Assembly: GCF_900475755.1 (NCBI RefSeq) | Contig: NZ_LS483411.1 | Span: 1,550,001-1,614,000 of the forward strand | Length of the DNA stretch: 64,000 nt | Reading direction: 5' to 3' | Source of the DNA: Haemophilus influenzae | GTDB lineage: Bacteria; Pseudomonadota; Gammaproteobacteria; Enterobacterales; Pasteurellaceae | In this document: piece by piece, positions 40,733 to 52,124 of the stretch | Numbering within the stretch: the stretch's first letter is position 1 | How the letters are laid out: each line of letters begins with the position of its first letter | Position numbers and translations under genes: made by a program | The notes under the pieces: generated by a model | Told to the model about the DNA's origin: nothing | Seen by the model: only the letters and a program-made list of their open reading frames with translations | Databases searched by the model: none

Positions 40733-43700
40733 TTATTTTTTTACATCAACAAAGGGAATTTCTTCGCCAGTGTCATTATTTTTGATAAATACATCTAATT
40801 GATTAAAGGCAATATCAATATTATGTTCTGCAAATAATTCATTAATACGGCGATTAATAGCATCTGTAGTACTGGTACGATCTCCAACTTGTTCTACATA
40901 AACACGTAATTCGTGATCCAAAGTACTTGCACCAAAAGTTAAAAAATAAGCAGATGGTTTAGGATCGCGTAAAACAGTCGGCTGTTCATCAGCTGCTTGA
41001 AGTAATAATTGACGAACGAGTGTTAAATCAGAACCATAAGCAACACCAACACTAATCACTAAACGTGTCATCGTGCTAGATAATGCCCAATTGGTTACTT
41101 GACCTGTCACAAAAGATTTATTTGGCACAATAATTTCTTTGCGATCAAAATCAATTAATGTAATTGCACGAATACGAATTTTCGCTACAGTACCGCTCAC
41201 TCCATTAATGGTTACGACATCGCCAACTCGGATTGGGCGTTCAAATAGCAAAATAATGCCCGACACAAAGTTTGCAAAAATTTCTTGCATACCAAAACCA
41301 AGACCAACGGAAAGTGCGGCAAATAACCATTGTAATTTTGACCAAGACATTCCTAAGGTTGCAAATGCCCACGCACCACCAATGGCGATAAAAATATAAG
41401 TGAGCAATGTCGTAATCGTATAAGGCGTACCTTGTGAAAGATTCATGCGAGAGAAAATTAATACTTCCAAAATACCTGAAATATTACGAACCAACACATA
41501 AGTAATTCCTAGGATAACCAAAGCAACAAGAAGATTAAATAAAGTAATGCTTTCCATTACAGTGCCAGCATCGGTTGTCGTGGTTTGTTGCCAAAGTGTA
41601 ATTTCACGTAAATAGCTCACTACTGTGACTAAATCTGACCATACATAGTAGAAAATCCCCAATAATGCTGTCCAAATAAAGAGATCTACAAAACGTAATA
41701 ATTGGCTACGCACATCATTTAACGCTAAACCTTCCTCTGGCTCTCCCACTGCAACCACATCATCAGAGGAAATATTTTCATAATTATTTTCAAGTGCTTT
41801 TTGACGACGTTTTTCTGCTAAACGGCGATGTGCTAAACGACGAGAAGAAACCGTAATACCACGGTAAATCGTATTACGTACTAACCACCATACACACCAA
41901 GCAATATAAGAATGAATAAAATGCTCAATTAAATTTAAAGCAGTGTAATAATAGCCTAAAACAATAAGTACGATTAGTCCCACAGGAATTAATCTTAAAC
42001 CAATTTGTACAATTCTTATTAACCAATGATGTTTATTTGTTTCAGGTTCATAAGAGCGAAGTACTCGATTAAAGCGAGGGGCAATAATCGCCGCACAGAA
42101 AATTAGAGCTGTAATAGTATTAATTTGACCTAACACATCATTAGCTAAACCTGCATCAGTGACATTGCTAAACACAGAAGTATTTAAAAGCAATACAATC
42201 ACAATAATAATGCGTTGGATAACACCACGAAAACGTTGTGCATTCTCTTTTGAAGATTCAAAATGATTAACAAAAATACCATTTGGACGGAACAATGAAA
42301 TCCAAAATGTAAAGAACCACCAATAACCCGCCATACTAAATGACCAATGCCAAAATTCTTCTGGATTTTTGAAGAAAAAGAAGCCGATCATTTGGCAAAC
42401 TGCTAAAAACCAAAGTGTACTAGAAAGCGTTAAAAACGCAGTTAATAACAGGGCAAGTGGAGTACTCCACTGACTATCTGTATCTAAGCGATGTATTTCA
42501 CGATTAATTTTGTTTAATTGTTGTTTAATACGATTTTTAAATTTAAAAATTGCACCGCCTACAATAAATAATCCTAAGAAATACATCAGCAAATAAGGTA
42601 AATTGTCATAATTAGTTGGAAAACCTAATTTTTTCAACATACCATTAAACTGTTCAATTAAAGCTCTTGGCAGCATTTTTACCCAATCTAAATTAATAGG
42701 ATTATTACTTTTCACCCAAAAACTTTGCTGCTCTAATTTAGATTGAATTTGATCACTGATTTGTGTAATTTGCAGCTGTGTTAATTCCAAAGAAATCGCG
42801 AGATTTAATTGATTATTTAAAGATTTAATCAGATCAGATGTCATTTTCCGACGCTCAGTTAATAGCGTTTTAACTTGCGTTCTTTCTGCCTCAGTAAATT
42901 GTTTTCCATCTTCACTTTCAACTTTATTAATATAGTTATCTAGATCATAAAGTTCATTGCGTTTTTGAGTAATGTCAAAAATATGTACACGCAAATCGGC
43001 AATTTGTTTTGATAAACCTTGGATATTTAAGTTAGTCGGTAATTTTTGTTTTTGTTGCTGGATAATACGTGAAAGAACTAACGTGCCTTGTAATGCACTA
43101 ATTTGTTCATCAATAGTACGTTGAGTTTGAGTGAGGCTATCTAAAATATTCCGCATTCTTAACTCATCTTGAGTTAATGAATTCGCTTTTTCTGTTTGTT
43201 GTAATAAATACTGACCAAGCTGTGCATTGCGATCAAGTTCTTTTTGAATGTAATCATTTTGCACAGTTTTTTGCTGTTGCTGAGCTTGTTCTACTTGATT
43301 TTGTGATTGCTGAAGATTTTTTTGATTAATGACTTCTTGAATCGCAATAATATTTTGCTGCTGTACTTGCAAACGTAAATTCAATAGGTCATAACGGCTT
43401 TGATAGAGTAAAGAAAGCTGATCATTATTTTTTAATAAATTTTGATTATAACTATTCTTTAAATCAATCAGTTGTAATTCAATCTGATATTGTTTTCGCA
43501 ATATGCTACCAATATCATTATTGGCTAATTGTTGATTGATTTGCTGTGTGCGTACAACATTTTCTGTTAATGCCGCTTGTGCTCGTTCAGAAATAGAACT
43601 TTGCCCTGCCAATTGTGCATTTACTGTGCTTAATGCGTTTTGCGTATCTTGTAATTGATCATTTAACTTAGTGAGACTATTTTGTAAATAGTCCTGTGAT

Positions 43701-44068
43701 TGCGCATTATAATCAGTACTTGTTGCCGTTTCTTGTTGTTTTTTTAATGCTTGAATTTCTGCATTATTCTTTCTAATTTCACTCTCTGAATGGCTTAATG
43801 TTGTTTGCAATGCATCATTGATTTTTTGTTGAGCTTGAATTTGCTGCAATAAATCAATTGATGTTTGTAATTCTGCTAACAACCTATTTTTTGCCTCCCC
43901 CTCACTCATTTTTTGAGCGTTAGCCAAATCGGCTTTAAGCGATTGCTCCGTTGGTAATACATTTGTTGAATTTGCCGCCAATACCCCTTGCGAAACGCTA
44001 AGGGTAAACATTGCCGAGGCAAAAAGTGCGGTAAAAAATGGAGGTGTTTTCATAAGTTTCCTAATCAT
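40733..44068 (-). CDS. mscK: Mechanosensitive channel MscK (KefA)
   Basis: Large K+-dependent mechanosensitive channel of the inner membrane that opens on osmotic downshock. The 1111 residues (about 1120 in E. coli) start with a signal peptide (PPFFTALFASAMFTLSVSQGVLA). A Gln-rich periplasmic coiled-coil region follows, to about 470, then about 11 membrane segments. Near the C-terminus is the MscS pore: GLGFGMQEIFANFVSGIILLFERPIRVGDVV, seen in parts. ATG 44068 and ATG 44053 both have Shine-Dalgarno-like AGGGA or AGGAA; the second starts at the signal peptide. The signal peptide is encoded through an uptake signal (44024). Confidence 0.93.
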   Translation of the reverse strand: MIRKLMKTPPFFTALFASAMFTLSVSQGVLAANSTNVLPTEQSLKADLANAQKMSEGEAKNRLLAELQTSIDLLQQIQAQQKINDALQTTLSHSESEIRKNNAEIQALKKQQETATSTDYNAQSQDYLQNSLTKLNDQLQDTQNALSTVNAQLAGQSSISERAQAALTENVVRTQQINQQLANNDIGSILRKQYQIELQLIDLKNSYNQNLLKNNDQLSLLYQSRYDLLNLRLQVQQQNIIAIQEVINQKNLQQSQNQVEQAQQQQKTVQNDYIQKELDRNAQLGQYLLQQTEKANSLTQDELRMRNILDSLTQTQRTIDEQISALQGTLVLSRIIQQQKQKLPTNLNIQGLSKQIADLRVHIFDITQKRNELYDLDNYINKVESEDGKQFTEAERTQVKTLLTERRKMTSDLIKSLNNQLNLAISLELTQLQITQISDQIQSKLEQQSFWVKSNNPINLDWVKMLPRALIEQFNGMLKKLGFPTNYDNLPYLLMYFLGLFIVGGAIFKFKNRIKQQLNKINREIHRLDTDSQWSTPLALLLTAFLTLSSTLWFLAVCQMIGFFFFKNPEEFWHWSFSMAGYWWFFTFWISLFRPNGIFVNHFESSKENAQRFRGVIQRIIIVIVLLLNTSVFSNVTDAGLANDVLGQINTITALIFCAAIIAPRFNRVLRSYEPETNKHHWLIRIVQIGLRLIPVGLIVLIVLGYYYTALNLIEHFIHSYIAWCVWWLVRNTIYRGITVSSRRLAHRRLAEKRRQKALENNYENISSDDVVAVGEPEEGLALNDVRSQLLRFVDLFIWTALLGIFYYVWSDLVTVVSYLREITLWQQTTTTDAGTVMESITLFNLLVALVILGITYVLVRNISGILEVLIFSRMNLSQGTPYTITTLLTYIFIAIGGAWAFATLGMSWSKLQWLFAALSVGLGFGMQEIFANFVSGIILLFERPIRVGDVVTINGVSGTVAKIRIRAITLIDFDRKEIIVPNKSFVTGQVTNWALSSTMTRLVISVGVAYGSDLTLVRQLLLQAADEQPTVLRDPKPSAYFLTFGASTLDHELRVYVEQVGDRTSTTDAINRRINELFAEHNIDIAFNQLDVFIKNNDTGEEIPFVDVKK

Positions 44069-44094
44069 TATTTTTCCCTAATCTAAATGGTAAA

Positions 44095-45453
44095 TTAATT
44101 TATCTCATCTCGCTTTGCCAGCCAATCAGCAAGCTGTTTACGTGAGATCTTAATGCCTTTCTCAAGCATCAGTGGCAAAGGATAATATGCAATAGGTTGT
44201 TTAAAACGTGCAAGTTTATCTTGTAAAAAAAACATTAAATTTTCAACCGCACTTTTGCTAAAGGGTTCATTAAAATCCACTAAAGCGACAGGACGCTGAC
44301 CAAATTCTTTGTTTTTTTGTGGTAAAACAAACACTTGATTAACTGAAGAATGTTGAATAATCACTTGTTCAATTTCTTCTGGCTGAATATTTTCGCCACC
44401 TGAAATAAACATATTATCAAGTCGTCCGATAATAACCAGTTCGCCCTCTTGCCAAATGCCTTTATCTTTTGTCTGAATCCAGCCTTGGTTATTCGTTAAT
44501 GGAACAATTTGTCGATCTTTCCAATAACCCATCGCCAAACCTGCACCTTTCAGCCAAATTTCATCATTTACTAAACAATACTCTCTACCTAAGAGCGGTT
44601 GCCCTACGCCTTGTTTTTTATCAGATTGTTTGGCAAAAACTGTCGAAGCCATTTCCGTCATTCCATAACCAGAATAAGTTTTAATGCCATATTTTACCAT
44701 TTTTTGTGTAAGTTCTGTCGGAATATGCGCACCGCCCAGTAAAATATGGCGTGTAGCAAATGAAATGCTCGGATTTTCCTGTAAATAATCTAATAAACGC
44801 TGTAATTGCGTTGGCACAAGAGAAACGTGGGTCGTCTTTAATAATGAAGCATAAAAATCATCTTCTGGGAAATGTAATTGTGCACCGCAATATAACCAAC
44901 GCCAAACAATACCTTGCCCTGAAACGTGATATAAGGGTAATGAAAGTAACCAAGATTGATTACAATCAAACTTCATTAAGTTACATACCCCTTTTGCATT
45001 ATCCAAATGCGCTTGGACATTATGCACAACTGCTTTTGGTAAGCCTGTAGAACCAGACGTTAGCGTCATTGTTGCAGGGCGAAAGAAATCAGCTTTTTGT
45101 GTAAAAACACCAATTTCTTGCAAATTCAGTAAATCTTTATCATAAAAACAAAAATCAATTTGATAAAACTCACATAATTTTGCAATTTTTTCTTGTGGAA
45201 AAGCAGGGTTTATGCCTAAAACTTTTGCACCAAGCTGAATTGTCGCCAGATATAAAAATAAAATTTTCTCTGAATTTTTTCCCACAAAAGCAACCACACT
45301 TTCCGCATTTACGCCTTTTTTTTGTAAAAAAGCCACTGTTTGGTTAATCTTTGTAGTCAATTCTATCCAAGTAAGCACATCGCCCTGCGTAGTATGCAAA
45401 GCGATTTTATTTGAGAAATCAGGTTGAATAGCAAAATCTTGCCAAGGATACAT
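44095..45453 (-). CDS. menE: o-Succinylbenzoate-CoA ligase MenE
   Basis: Adenylating enzyme of menaquinone synthesis. The 452 residues (about 451 in E. coli) carry the AMP motif PATMTLTSGSTGLPKAVVHN, YSGYGMTEMASTV, then GRLDNMFISGGENIQPEEIE and the C-terminal catalytic Lys region EKGIKISRKQLADW. The menaquinone role fits the anaerobic respiration of this organism. It begins 3 bases after seqA ends, so the two are probably co-transcribed. Other men genes are not nearby. Confidence 0.93.
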   Translation of the reverse strand: MYPWQDFAIQPDFSNKIALHTTQGDVLTWIELTTKINQTVAFLQKKGVNAESVVAFVGKNSEKILFLYLATIQLGAKVLGINPAFPQEKIAKLCEFYQIDFCFYDKDLLNLQEIGVFTQKADFFRPATMTLTSGSTGLPKAVVHNVQAHLDNAKGVCNLMKFDCNQSWLLSLPLYHVSGQGIVWRWLYCGAQLHFPEDDFYASLLKTTHVSLVPTQLQRLLDYLQENPSISFATRHILLGGAHIPTELTQKMVKYGIKTYSGYGMTEMASTVFAKQSDKKQGVGQPLLGREYCLVNDEIWLKGAGLAMGYWKDRQIVPLTNNQGWIQTKDKGIWQEGELVIIGRLDNMFISGGENIQPEEIEQVIIQHSSVNQVFVLPQKNKEFGQRPVALVDFNEPFSKSAVENLMFFLQDKLARFKQPIAYYPLPLMLEKGIKISRKQLADWLAKRDEIN

Positions 45454-45455
45454 TA

Positions 45456-46049
45456 TTAATTTACCGTGAAATATGATCGCACTTCATCAATCAATGTTTC
45501 AGGTAATTCCATAGATTGCATTGCACCTTCTAGCATTAACATTTTTCGTCCGCTATTTGTATTGGTAATAACCCAATAAGGCGTATCTGGAATTTGCTTT
45601 GGTTTAGTATGGTTACCCGCCATTAATAATGTCGCTTCATCACGAGCAAAATAGACCCGTGTACGTCCCTGTAAAGATTCTGTGGCTTGAGCAAAACTTT
45701 CAGGATTTGTACGATAAAGCACACGTAAAATCGCTAAGAAACGTACAACAGCCTTACTTTCTTCTTGAAATTCAGTTGAATTTAATAAAGTTTGGACTTT
45801 TTCTACAATCTGATTAATTGCGGTTATTGATTGCTTTTTTGTTGTTTTGATATTTACTTCTTTCACATTGATAGTCTGTTTTGGCTTTTGATCTGTTTCT
45901 ACTGAAGTAATAATTAAATCATTAACAATTGAAGTATGCACAGGTAAACTAAGCAAACGGCGTAAAATATCCGAAGCACTTTCTCCAATAGAGCGGGTTT
46001 GGCTCGCAATATATTGGTATAATTCTTCATCTACTTCAATGATCTTCAT
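45456..46049 (-). CDS. seqA: Replication initiation sequestration protein SeqA
   Basis: Binds hemimethylated GATC at oriC and delays re-initiation. ATG 46049 (MKIIEVDEELYQYIASQTR) starts 197 residues; the 11 codons upstream are not conserved. The N-terminal oligomerisation domain includes GESASDILRRLL. The linker is longer and more Lys/Thr-rich than in E. coli. The C-terminal DNA-binding domain includes VRFLAILRVLYRTNPESFAQA and TNTNSGRKMLMLEGAMQ. Divergent from ybfF, as in E. coli. Confidence 0.95.
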   Translation of the reverse strand: MKIIEVDEELYQYIASQTRSIGESASDILRRLLSLPVHTSIVNDLIITSVETDQKPKQTINVKEVNIKTTKKQSITAINQIVEKVQTLLNSTEFQEESKAVVRFLAILRVLYRTNPESFAQATESLQGRTRVYFARDEATLLMAGNHTKPKQIPDTPYWVITNTNSGRKMLMLEGAMQSMELPETLIDEVRSYFTVN

Positions 46050-46119
46050 TTTTATCTCTCTGTTTGCTAAAATTTTTTTCAATTATAACGACTTCTTTAC
46101 AAATTCTCACGTAAAAATT

Positions 46120-46902
46120 ATGGCAAAATCATTACTCAATTATCAATTTCATCAAGTAAAACAAACGATTAATACACCTGTTTTAATTTTTATTCACGGT
46201 TTATTCGGCGATATGGATAATCTCGGCGTTATCGCGAGAGCTTTTAGTGAACATTACAGTATTTTACGTATTGATTTACGCAATCACGGCCATAGTTTTC
46301 ATTCGGAAAAAATGAATTATCAACTGATGGCTGAAGATGTTATCGAGGTAATCCGCCACTTAAGTTTATCCAAAGTGATATTAATTGGTCATTCTATGGG
46401 TGGAAAAACCGCCATGAAAATCACCGCACTTTGCCCAGAATTAGTCGAAAAATTAATCGTAATTGATATGTCCCCTCTGCCTTATGAAGGATTTGGTCAT
46501 AAAGATGTGTTTAATGGCCTATTTGCGGTAAAAAATGCAAAGCCTGAAAATCGTCAGCAAGCCAAACCGATTTTAAAACAAGAAATTAATGATGAAGACG
46601 TTGTACAATTTATGTTGAAATCTTTTGATGTTAATTCAGCTGATTGTTTTCGTTTTAATCTTACCGCGCTTTTTAACAATTATGCCAATATTATGGATTG
46701 GGAAAAGGTACGTGTATTTACGCCAACTCTTTTTATTAAGGGTGGAAATTCCTCTTATATAAAAATAGAAAATAGCGAAAAAATTCTAGAACAATTTCCT
46801 AATGCAACTGCCTTTACGATTAATGGGAGTGGACACTGGGTTCACGCCGAAAAACCTGATTTTGTTATTCGTGCAATTAAACGATTTCTAAATAAGAATT
46901 AA
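46120..46902 (+). CDS. ybfF: Alpha/beta-hydrolase esterase YbfF
   Basis: A 260-residue cytosolic esterase with IFIHGLFGDMDNLG (oxyanion loop), nucleophile elbow VILIGHSMGGKTAMK, and catalytic His in GSGHWVHAEKP. The start is ATG 46120 (MAKSLLNYQFHQV), shorter than the open frame. In E. coli YbfF is an acyl-CoA/palmitoyl esterase; the natural substrate is uncertain. Divergent from seqA and upstream of fldA-fur, preserving the E. coli gene order. Confidence 0.9.
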   Translation: MAKSLLNYQFHQVKQTINTPVLIFIHGLFGDMDNLGVIARAFSEHYSILRIDLRNHGHSFHSEKMNYQLMAEDVIEVIRHLSLSKVILIGHSMGGKTAMKITALCPELVEKLIVIDMSPLPYEGFGHKDVFNGLFAVKNAKPENRQQAKPILKQEINDEDVVQFMLKSFDVNSADCFRFNLTALFNNYANIMDWEKVRVFTPTLFIKGGNSSYIKIENSEKILEQFPNATAFTINGSGHWVHAEKPDFVIRAIKRFLNKN

Positions 46903-46996
46903 GTGGTTTAAGTGAGAATGCTTTTATGATATAGTTCGCCGAATTTGGATAAGTCTTATAATCAATAGATTAAATTTAATATAAAAGGAAATAAAA

Positions 46997-47521
46997 ATGG
47001 CAATAGTTGGTCTTTTTTATGGTAGTGATACTGGAAATACTGAAAACATCGCAAAACAAATCCAAAAACAATTAGGTAGCGATTTGATTGATATTCGTGA
47101 TATTGCCAAAAGTAGCAAAGAAGATATTGAAGCATACGATTTCTTGCTTTTCGGTATCCCAACTTGGTATTACGGCGAAGCACAAGCAGACTGGGATGAT
47201 TTTTTTCCAACACTCGAAGAAATCGATTTTACAGATAAACTTGTAGGTATTTTTGGCTGTGGCGATCAAGAAGATTATGCGGATTATTTCTGTGATGCTA
47301 TCGGAACTGTACGCGATATTATAGAGCCACACGGTGCAATTGTGGTAGGAAATTGGCCAACAGAAGGCTATAATTTTGAAGCTTCAAAAGCCTTATTGGA
47401 AGATGACACTTTCATCGGATTATGTATTGATGAAGATCGCCAGCCAGAGCTTACCGCAGAGCGTGTAGAAAAATGGTGTAAACAAATTTATGATGAAATG
47501 TGTTTAGCTGAATTGGCTTAA
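46997..47521 (+). CDS. fldA: Flavodoxin
   Basis: FMN electron carrier of the long-chain type, 174 residues: VGLFYGSDTGNTENIAKQI (phosphate loop), IPTWYYGEAQADWDDFF, and GCGDQEDYADYFCDA. ATG 46997 follows AAAGGAA. It is upstream of fur with a 27-base gap; in E. coli fldA-fur is also a linked pair. It could supply reductive activation of pathways such as MetH, BioB and IspG/H. Confidence 0.96.
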   Translation: MAIVGLFYGSDTGNTENIAKQIQKQLGSDLIDIRDIAKSSKEDIEAYDFLLFGIPTWYYGEAQADWDDFFPTLEEIDFTDKLVGIFGCGDQEDYADYFCDAIGTVRDIIEPHGAIVVGNWPTEGYNFEASKALLEDDTFIGLCIDEDRQPELTAERVEKWCKQIYDEMCLAELA

Positions 47522-47548
47522 CATTTTTGCATAATAGGAAGAAAAATT

Positions 47549-47989
47549 ATGTCTGAAGAAAATATTAAATTACTCAAAAAAGCAGGATTAAAAATTACAG
47601 AGCCTCGCTTAACTATCCTCGCTTTAATGCAAAATCATAAAAATGAACATTTTTCTGCAGAAGATGTTTATAAAATTTTGCTGGAACAAGGTAGTGAAAT
47701 TGGATTAGCCACAGTTTATCGTGTGCTTAATCAATTTGATGAAGCGCATATTGTAATCCGTCATAATTTTGAGGGAAATAAATCCGTTTTTGAGCTTGCT
47801 CCAACAGAACATCACGATCATATTATTTGTGAAGATTGCGGCAAAGTATTTGAATTTACTGATAACATTATTGAACAACGTCAGCGTGAAATCAGCGAAA
47901 AATACGGCATAAAATTAAAAACGCATAACGTATATCTTTACGGAAAATGCAGTGATATTAATCATTGTGATGAAAACAATTCAAAATAA
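47549..47989 (+). CDS. fur: Ferric uptake regulator Fur
   Basis: Iron-dependent repressor, 146 residues. It has a winged helix (LTILALMQNHKNEHFSAEDVYKILLEQGSEIGLATVYRVLNQF, in parts), metal sites HHDHIICEDCGKVFEFTDN with CxxC, and a second Cys pair near the end (YGKCSDINHCDENN). ATG 47549 follows AGGAAG. Probably also transcribed with fldA. A clear Fur box was not found upstream by eye. Confidence 0.96.
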   Translation: MSEENIKLLKKAGLKITEPRLTILALMQNHKNEHFSAEDVYKILLEQGSEIGLATVYRVLNQFDEAHIVIRHNFEGNKSVFELAPTEHHDHIICEDCGKVFEFTDNIIEQRQREISEKYGIKLKTHNVYLYGKCSDINHCDENNSK

Positions 47990-47999
47990 ATAATATCTA

Positions 48000-48022
48000 A
48001 GGCGACAAAATGTCGCCTTTCT
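48000..48022 (+). terminator. fur terminator
   Basis: GGCGACA-AAA-TGTCGCC followed by TTTCTT. Confidence 0.85.
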
Positions 48023-48043
48023 TATATTCAAATTTTATCCGAA

Positions 48044-48080
48044 AAAATAACCGCACTTTATTACAGTGCGGTTATTTAAT
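48044..48080. terminator. Inverted uptake-signal pair between fur and gdhA
   Basis: AAATAACCGCACT / AGTGCGGTTATTT; one arm is an exact uptake signal, the other has one mismatch in its 9-mer. Confidence 0.8.
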
Positions 48081-48096
48081 TTAACTTTTTTATCTG

Positions 48097-49767
<1,671 letters not shown>

Positions 49768-49769
49768 AC

Positions 49770-49784
49770 GGGGGCAAAGCCCCC
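49770..49784 (-). terminator. tatABC terminator
   Basis: GGGGGC-TTT-GCCCCC followed on the minus strand by GTTTTTATT. Confidence 0.88.
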
Positions 49785-49806
49785 ATACTATTAAAAACTC
49801 AATTCA

Positions 49807-50577
49807 TCATTGTGTTTTTTCTGATTCATCATTATTTTCAACCGCACTTTCATCGTCTTTTGGTTGATAAAATCGAGCAACCAATAGACCTAGCTCAAAC
49901 AGCAAGCACATCGGTACGGCAAGCAAAGTTTGTGAAAAAACATCAGGAGGCGTTAAAAGCATTCCAATAAAAAATGCCACAACAATAATATAAGGGCGTT
50001 TTTCGGAAAGAGCCTTTACAGTGGTAACACCAGTCCAGCAAAGTAGAATAATCGCAATTGGCACTTCAAAACAAACGCCAAAAGCTAAAAATAACGCCAA
50101 AGCAAAATCTAAATAACTACTAATATCTGTTGCGATGGCAACACCTTCTGGGGCTGTTTGTGTAAAGAAGCTGAATACAAAAGGAAAGACGACATAGTAA
50201 GCAAAAGCAACACCGCAATAAAATAAAATCGTACTAGAAAATAACAACGGATAAATCATCCGTTTTTCGTGCTGATATAAAGCAGGTGCAATAAAAGCCC
50301 AAATTTGATAAAGCAAATAAGGAACAGAAATAAAAATTGCAACAATCACAGTTAATTTAATTGGCGTAAAGAAAGGAGTTTGAATATTGGTTGCAATCAT
50401 TGTTGCGCCTTTTGGCATAACAGCCGTTAAAGGTGCTGCAACAAAATGATAAATATCATTGGAAAAATACACCAAAGCAACAAAAACCAATACCACACAA
50501 ATTACACAGCGTAATAAACGGTTTCTTAGCTCAACAAGGTGCGTAATTAAAGGTTGAGATTCATCCACATTACTCAT
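49807..50577 (-). CDS. tatC: Twin-arginine translocase subunit TatC
   Basis: Six-span inner-membrane receptor for Tat signal peptides. The 256 residues include the conserved N-terminus [37 protein letters not shown], and [14 protein letters not shown]. Last gene of the tatABC operon, nine bases after tatB. The C-terminal tail is acidic ([17 protein letters not shown]) and contains an uptake signal. Confidence 0.96.
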   Translation of the reverse strand: MSNVDESQPLITHLVELRNRLLRCVICVVLVFVALVYFSNDIYHFVAAPLTAVMPKGATMIATNIQTPFFTPIKLTVIVAIFISVPYLLYQIWAFIAPALYQHEKRMIYPLLFSSTILFYCGVAFAYYVVFPFVFSFFTQTAPEGVAIATDISSYLDFALALFLAFGVCFEVPIAIILLCWTGVTTVKALSEKRPYIIVVAFFIGMLLTPPDVFSQTLLAVPMCLLFELGLLVARFYQPKDDESAVENNDESEKTQ

Positions 50578-50586
50578 AAAAACTCG

Positions 50587-51147
50587 CTATGATTTAGTTT
50601 TTGAAGATTGAGATTTTGACGCTGGAGCGATTTCAATATCATCAGGAGGATAATAGCTAGATAAATGTGTGTTCAGTTCTGCTTTCTCGTGAGTTTCAAG
50701 TGCGGTCAAATCTGTAGGTGTTTTTTCTGCTTCAGATGAAGTTTCTGCAGCCTCCTCAACTGAGATTGCATTTTGAGGCTTTTCTGCATTTTCAGCCACA
50801 CTTTTGATTTCTTTGATTTGATCTTCCACCGTTGTACCAGCTTGAGCTGCTTTATCTTCTAGCTCCGCTTTCATCTTATCTGCTTGAGCTTTTAATTCTT
50901 CCACCGTTTTACTCAATTCTGGTGAAAGGGCTTGCAAGCTAAGGGATTCCGCTTTTTTAATGCTATCTTGTAATTCTTGCAATTTTAGCTCTTGTTTCAA
51001 CTCATTTTGAACGTTAGCAGCTAAACCACGAATTGTTTTCACCCAATCCATTACAGTGCGAATTGCTATAGGCAAACGTTTTGGGCCTAATACAACTAAT
51101 CCCAAAATCATTAGCAAAATAAGTTCTGAAAAACCAATATCAAACAC
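50587..51147 (-). CDS. tatB: Sec-independent translocase subunit TatB
   Basis: A 186-residue protein with one N-terminal membrane span ([26 protein letters not shown], Gly-Pro hinge), an amphipathic helix, then a long acidic, Ala/Glu-rich coiled tail. It forms the receptor complex with TatC. Three bases separate it from tatA. An uptake signal encodes Thr-Ala-Leu in the tail (50699). Confidence 0.95.
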   Translation of the reverse strand: MFDIGFSELILLMILGLVVLGPKRLPIAIRTVMDWVKTIRGLAANVQNELKQELKLQELQDSIKKAESLSLQALSPELSKTVEELKAQADKMKAELEDKAAQAGTTVEDQIKEIKSVAENAEKPQNAISVEEAAETSSEAEKTPTDLTALETHEKAELNTHLSSYYPPDDIEIAPASKSQSSKTKS

Positions 51148-51150
51148 GGA

Positions 51151-51378
51151 TTAAGCCTGTTCTTTCTCTTTTATATTTTCTTTTTTTGCAGAAGCTGCTT
51201 CATTATCTATAGACTTAAATTCTGCATCTTTTACTTTTTCATCTTCTTTCATCGCTTTTTTGAAACCCTTCACTGCTGCGCCAAGATCTGAACCGGCATT
51301 TCTTAATTTTTTCGTGCCAAAAATCAATAAAATAACGACTAATAAAATAATCAGTTGAGCGGGGGACAAACCAAACAT
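51151..51378 (-). CDS. tatA: Sec-independent translocase subunit TatA
   Basis: A 75-residue pore-forming subunit: [25 protein letters not shown] span and hinge, then [17 protein letters not shown] amphipathic helix and a charged tail. I start at ATG 51378 with GGAG upstream; the frame is open for 20 more codons without similarity. First gene of tatABC. Confidence 0.94.
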   Translation of the reverse strand: MFGLSPAQLIILLVVILLIFGTKKLRNAGSDLGAAVKGFKKAMKEDEKVKDAEFKSIDNEAASAKKENIKEKEQA

Positions 51379-51595
51379 AATAAACTCCGTTCTGTAAAAA
51401 AGAAAAAATTTGGCTCGGAATATACTCTTTTTAGCCATTTAGAACAATAGCTATCGGAGATTATTTTTATGTTATCCTGATCTTAATCATAAAAGTTGAT
51501 TTTTAACTTATTTATGTAATAAAAAAGTTAAAATTTATCTATCTCTAAAAATTGTATTTTTCTTCTAACTCTGTGATTTAACCACTTTTATCCTT

Positions 51596-52003
51596 TTAGC
51601 TTGTTTCAGGAATCTGCGGTAAATTCACGGCTTCCACCGAGCCTAATGCTTTCGCTTTTTGATAAAATGCTAACTTATATTCCAGTAAGTCTAAATAGCG
51701 TTTTAATTCGGCAATTTGACACTTCACATTTTCTGTTTGATTTTCAAATAAGGACAGGCGTTCTTCAATAGTATCGTCGCCAATGATAGTACATTCCGCA
51801 AAGCGTTTGATATCTTTTAAGCTCATTCCCGTATTTTTCAAGCATTGTAATAAACTTAACCATTGCAAATCCTTATCGGTAAAACGGCGATTACCGTATT
51901 CATCACGTCCGACATTAGGTAACAAGCCTTCTTTGTCATAAAAGCGTAAGGTGTAGGCGGAAATGCCTATTTTTTCAGCAGCTTTAGCGGTGGTGTAAGT
52001 CAC
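51596..52003 (-). CDS. nmlR: MerR-family regulator NmlR
   Basis: A 135-residue MerR protein known in H. influenzae to control adhC in defence against nitric oxide and aldehydes. There is an N-terminal winged helix (YTTAKAAEKIGISAYTLRFYDKEGLLPNV), a dimerisation helix with QIAELKRYLDLLEYKL, and Cys at 54, 71 and 95 without a classic metal-binding loop. Divergent from adhC over a 19-base-spaced promoter with a dyad, the hallmark of MerR control. Confidence 0.93.
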   Translation of the reverse strand: MTYTTAKAAEKIGISAYTLRFYDKEGLLPNVGRDEYGNRRFTDKDLQWLSLLQCLKNTGMSLKDIKRFAECTIIGDDTIEERLSLFENQTENVKCQIAELKRYLDLLEYKLAFYQKAKALGSVEAVNLPQIPETS

Positions 52004-52040
52004 TTTTTATTCCCTTTAAACAAAAAATGGTAAAAAACAC

Positions 52041-52071
52041 TTGCTTTAGAGTGAACTCTAAAGTGTAAACT
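52041..52071 (+). promoter_or_regulatory. NmlR-controlled adhC promoter
   Basis: TTGCTT (52041-52046), 19-base spacer, TAAACT (52066-52071). The perfect dyad CTTTAGAGT-GA-ACTCTAAAG (52044-52063) fills the spacer. Over-long spacing with a central dyad is the MerR-type architecture. Confidence 0.9.
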
Positions 52072-52124
52072 GTTGCTATCTTGCTTAGGCAAGGCACCTT
52101 TGTCAATGAATTAAGAGGAAAACA

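Noticed and set aside
43200-43900. Low-complexity Gln-rich region of mscK as a phase-variable repeat
   Set aside because: CAA/TTG-rich but without perfect tetra- or trinucleotide tandem runs; it encodes a coiled coil.
46903-46996. Fur box upstream of fldA-fur
   Set aside because: A/T-rich sequence gives only weak matches; not enough to call.
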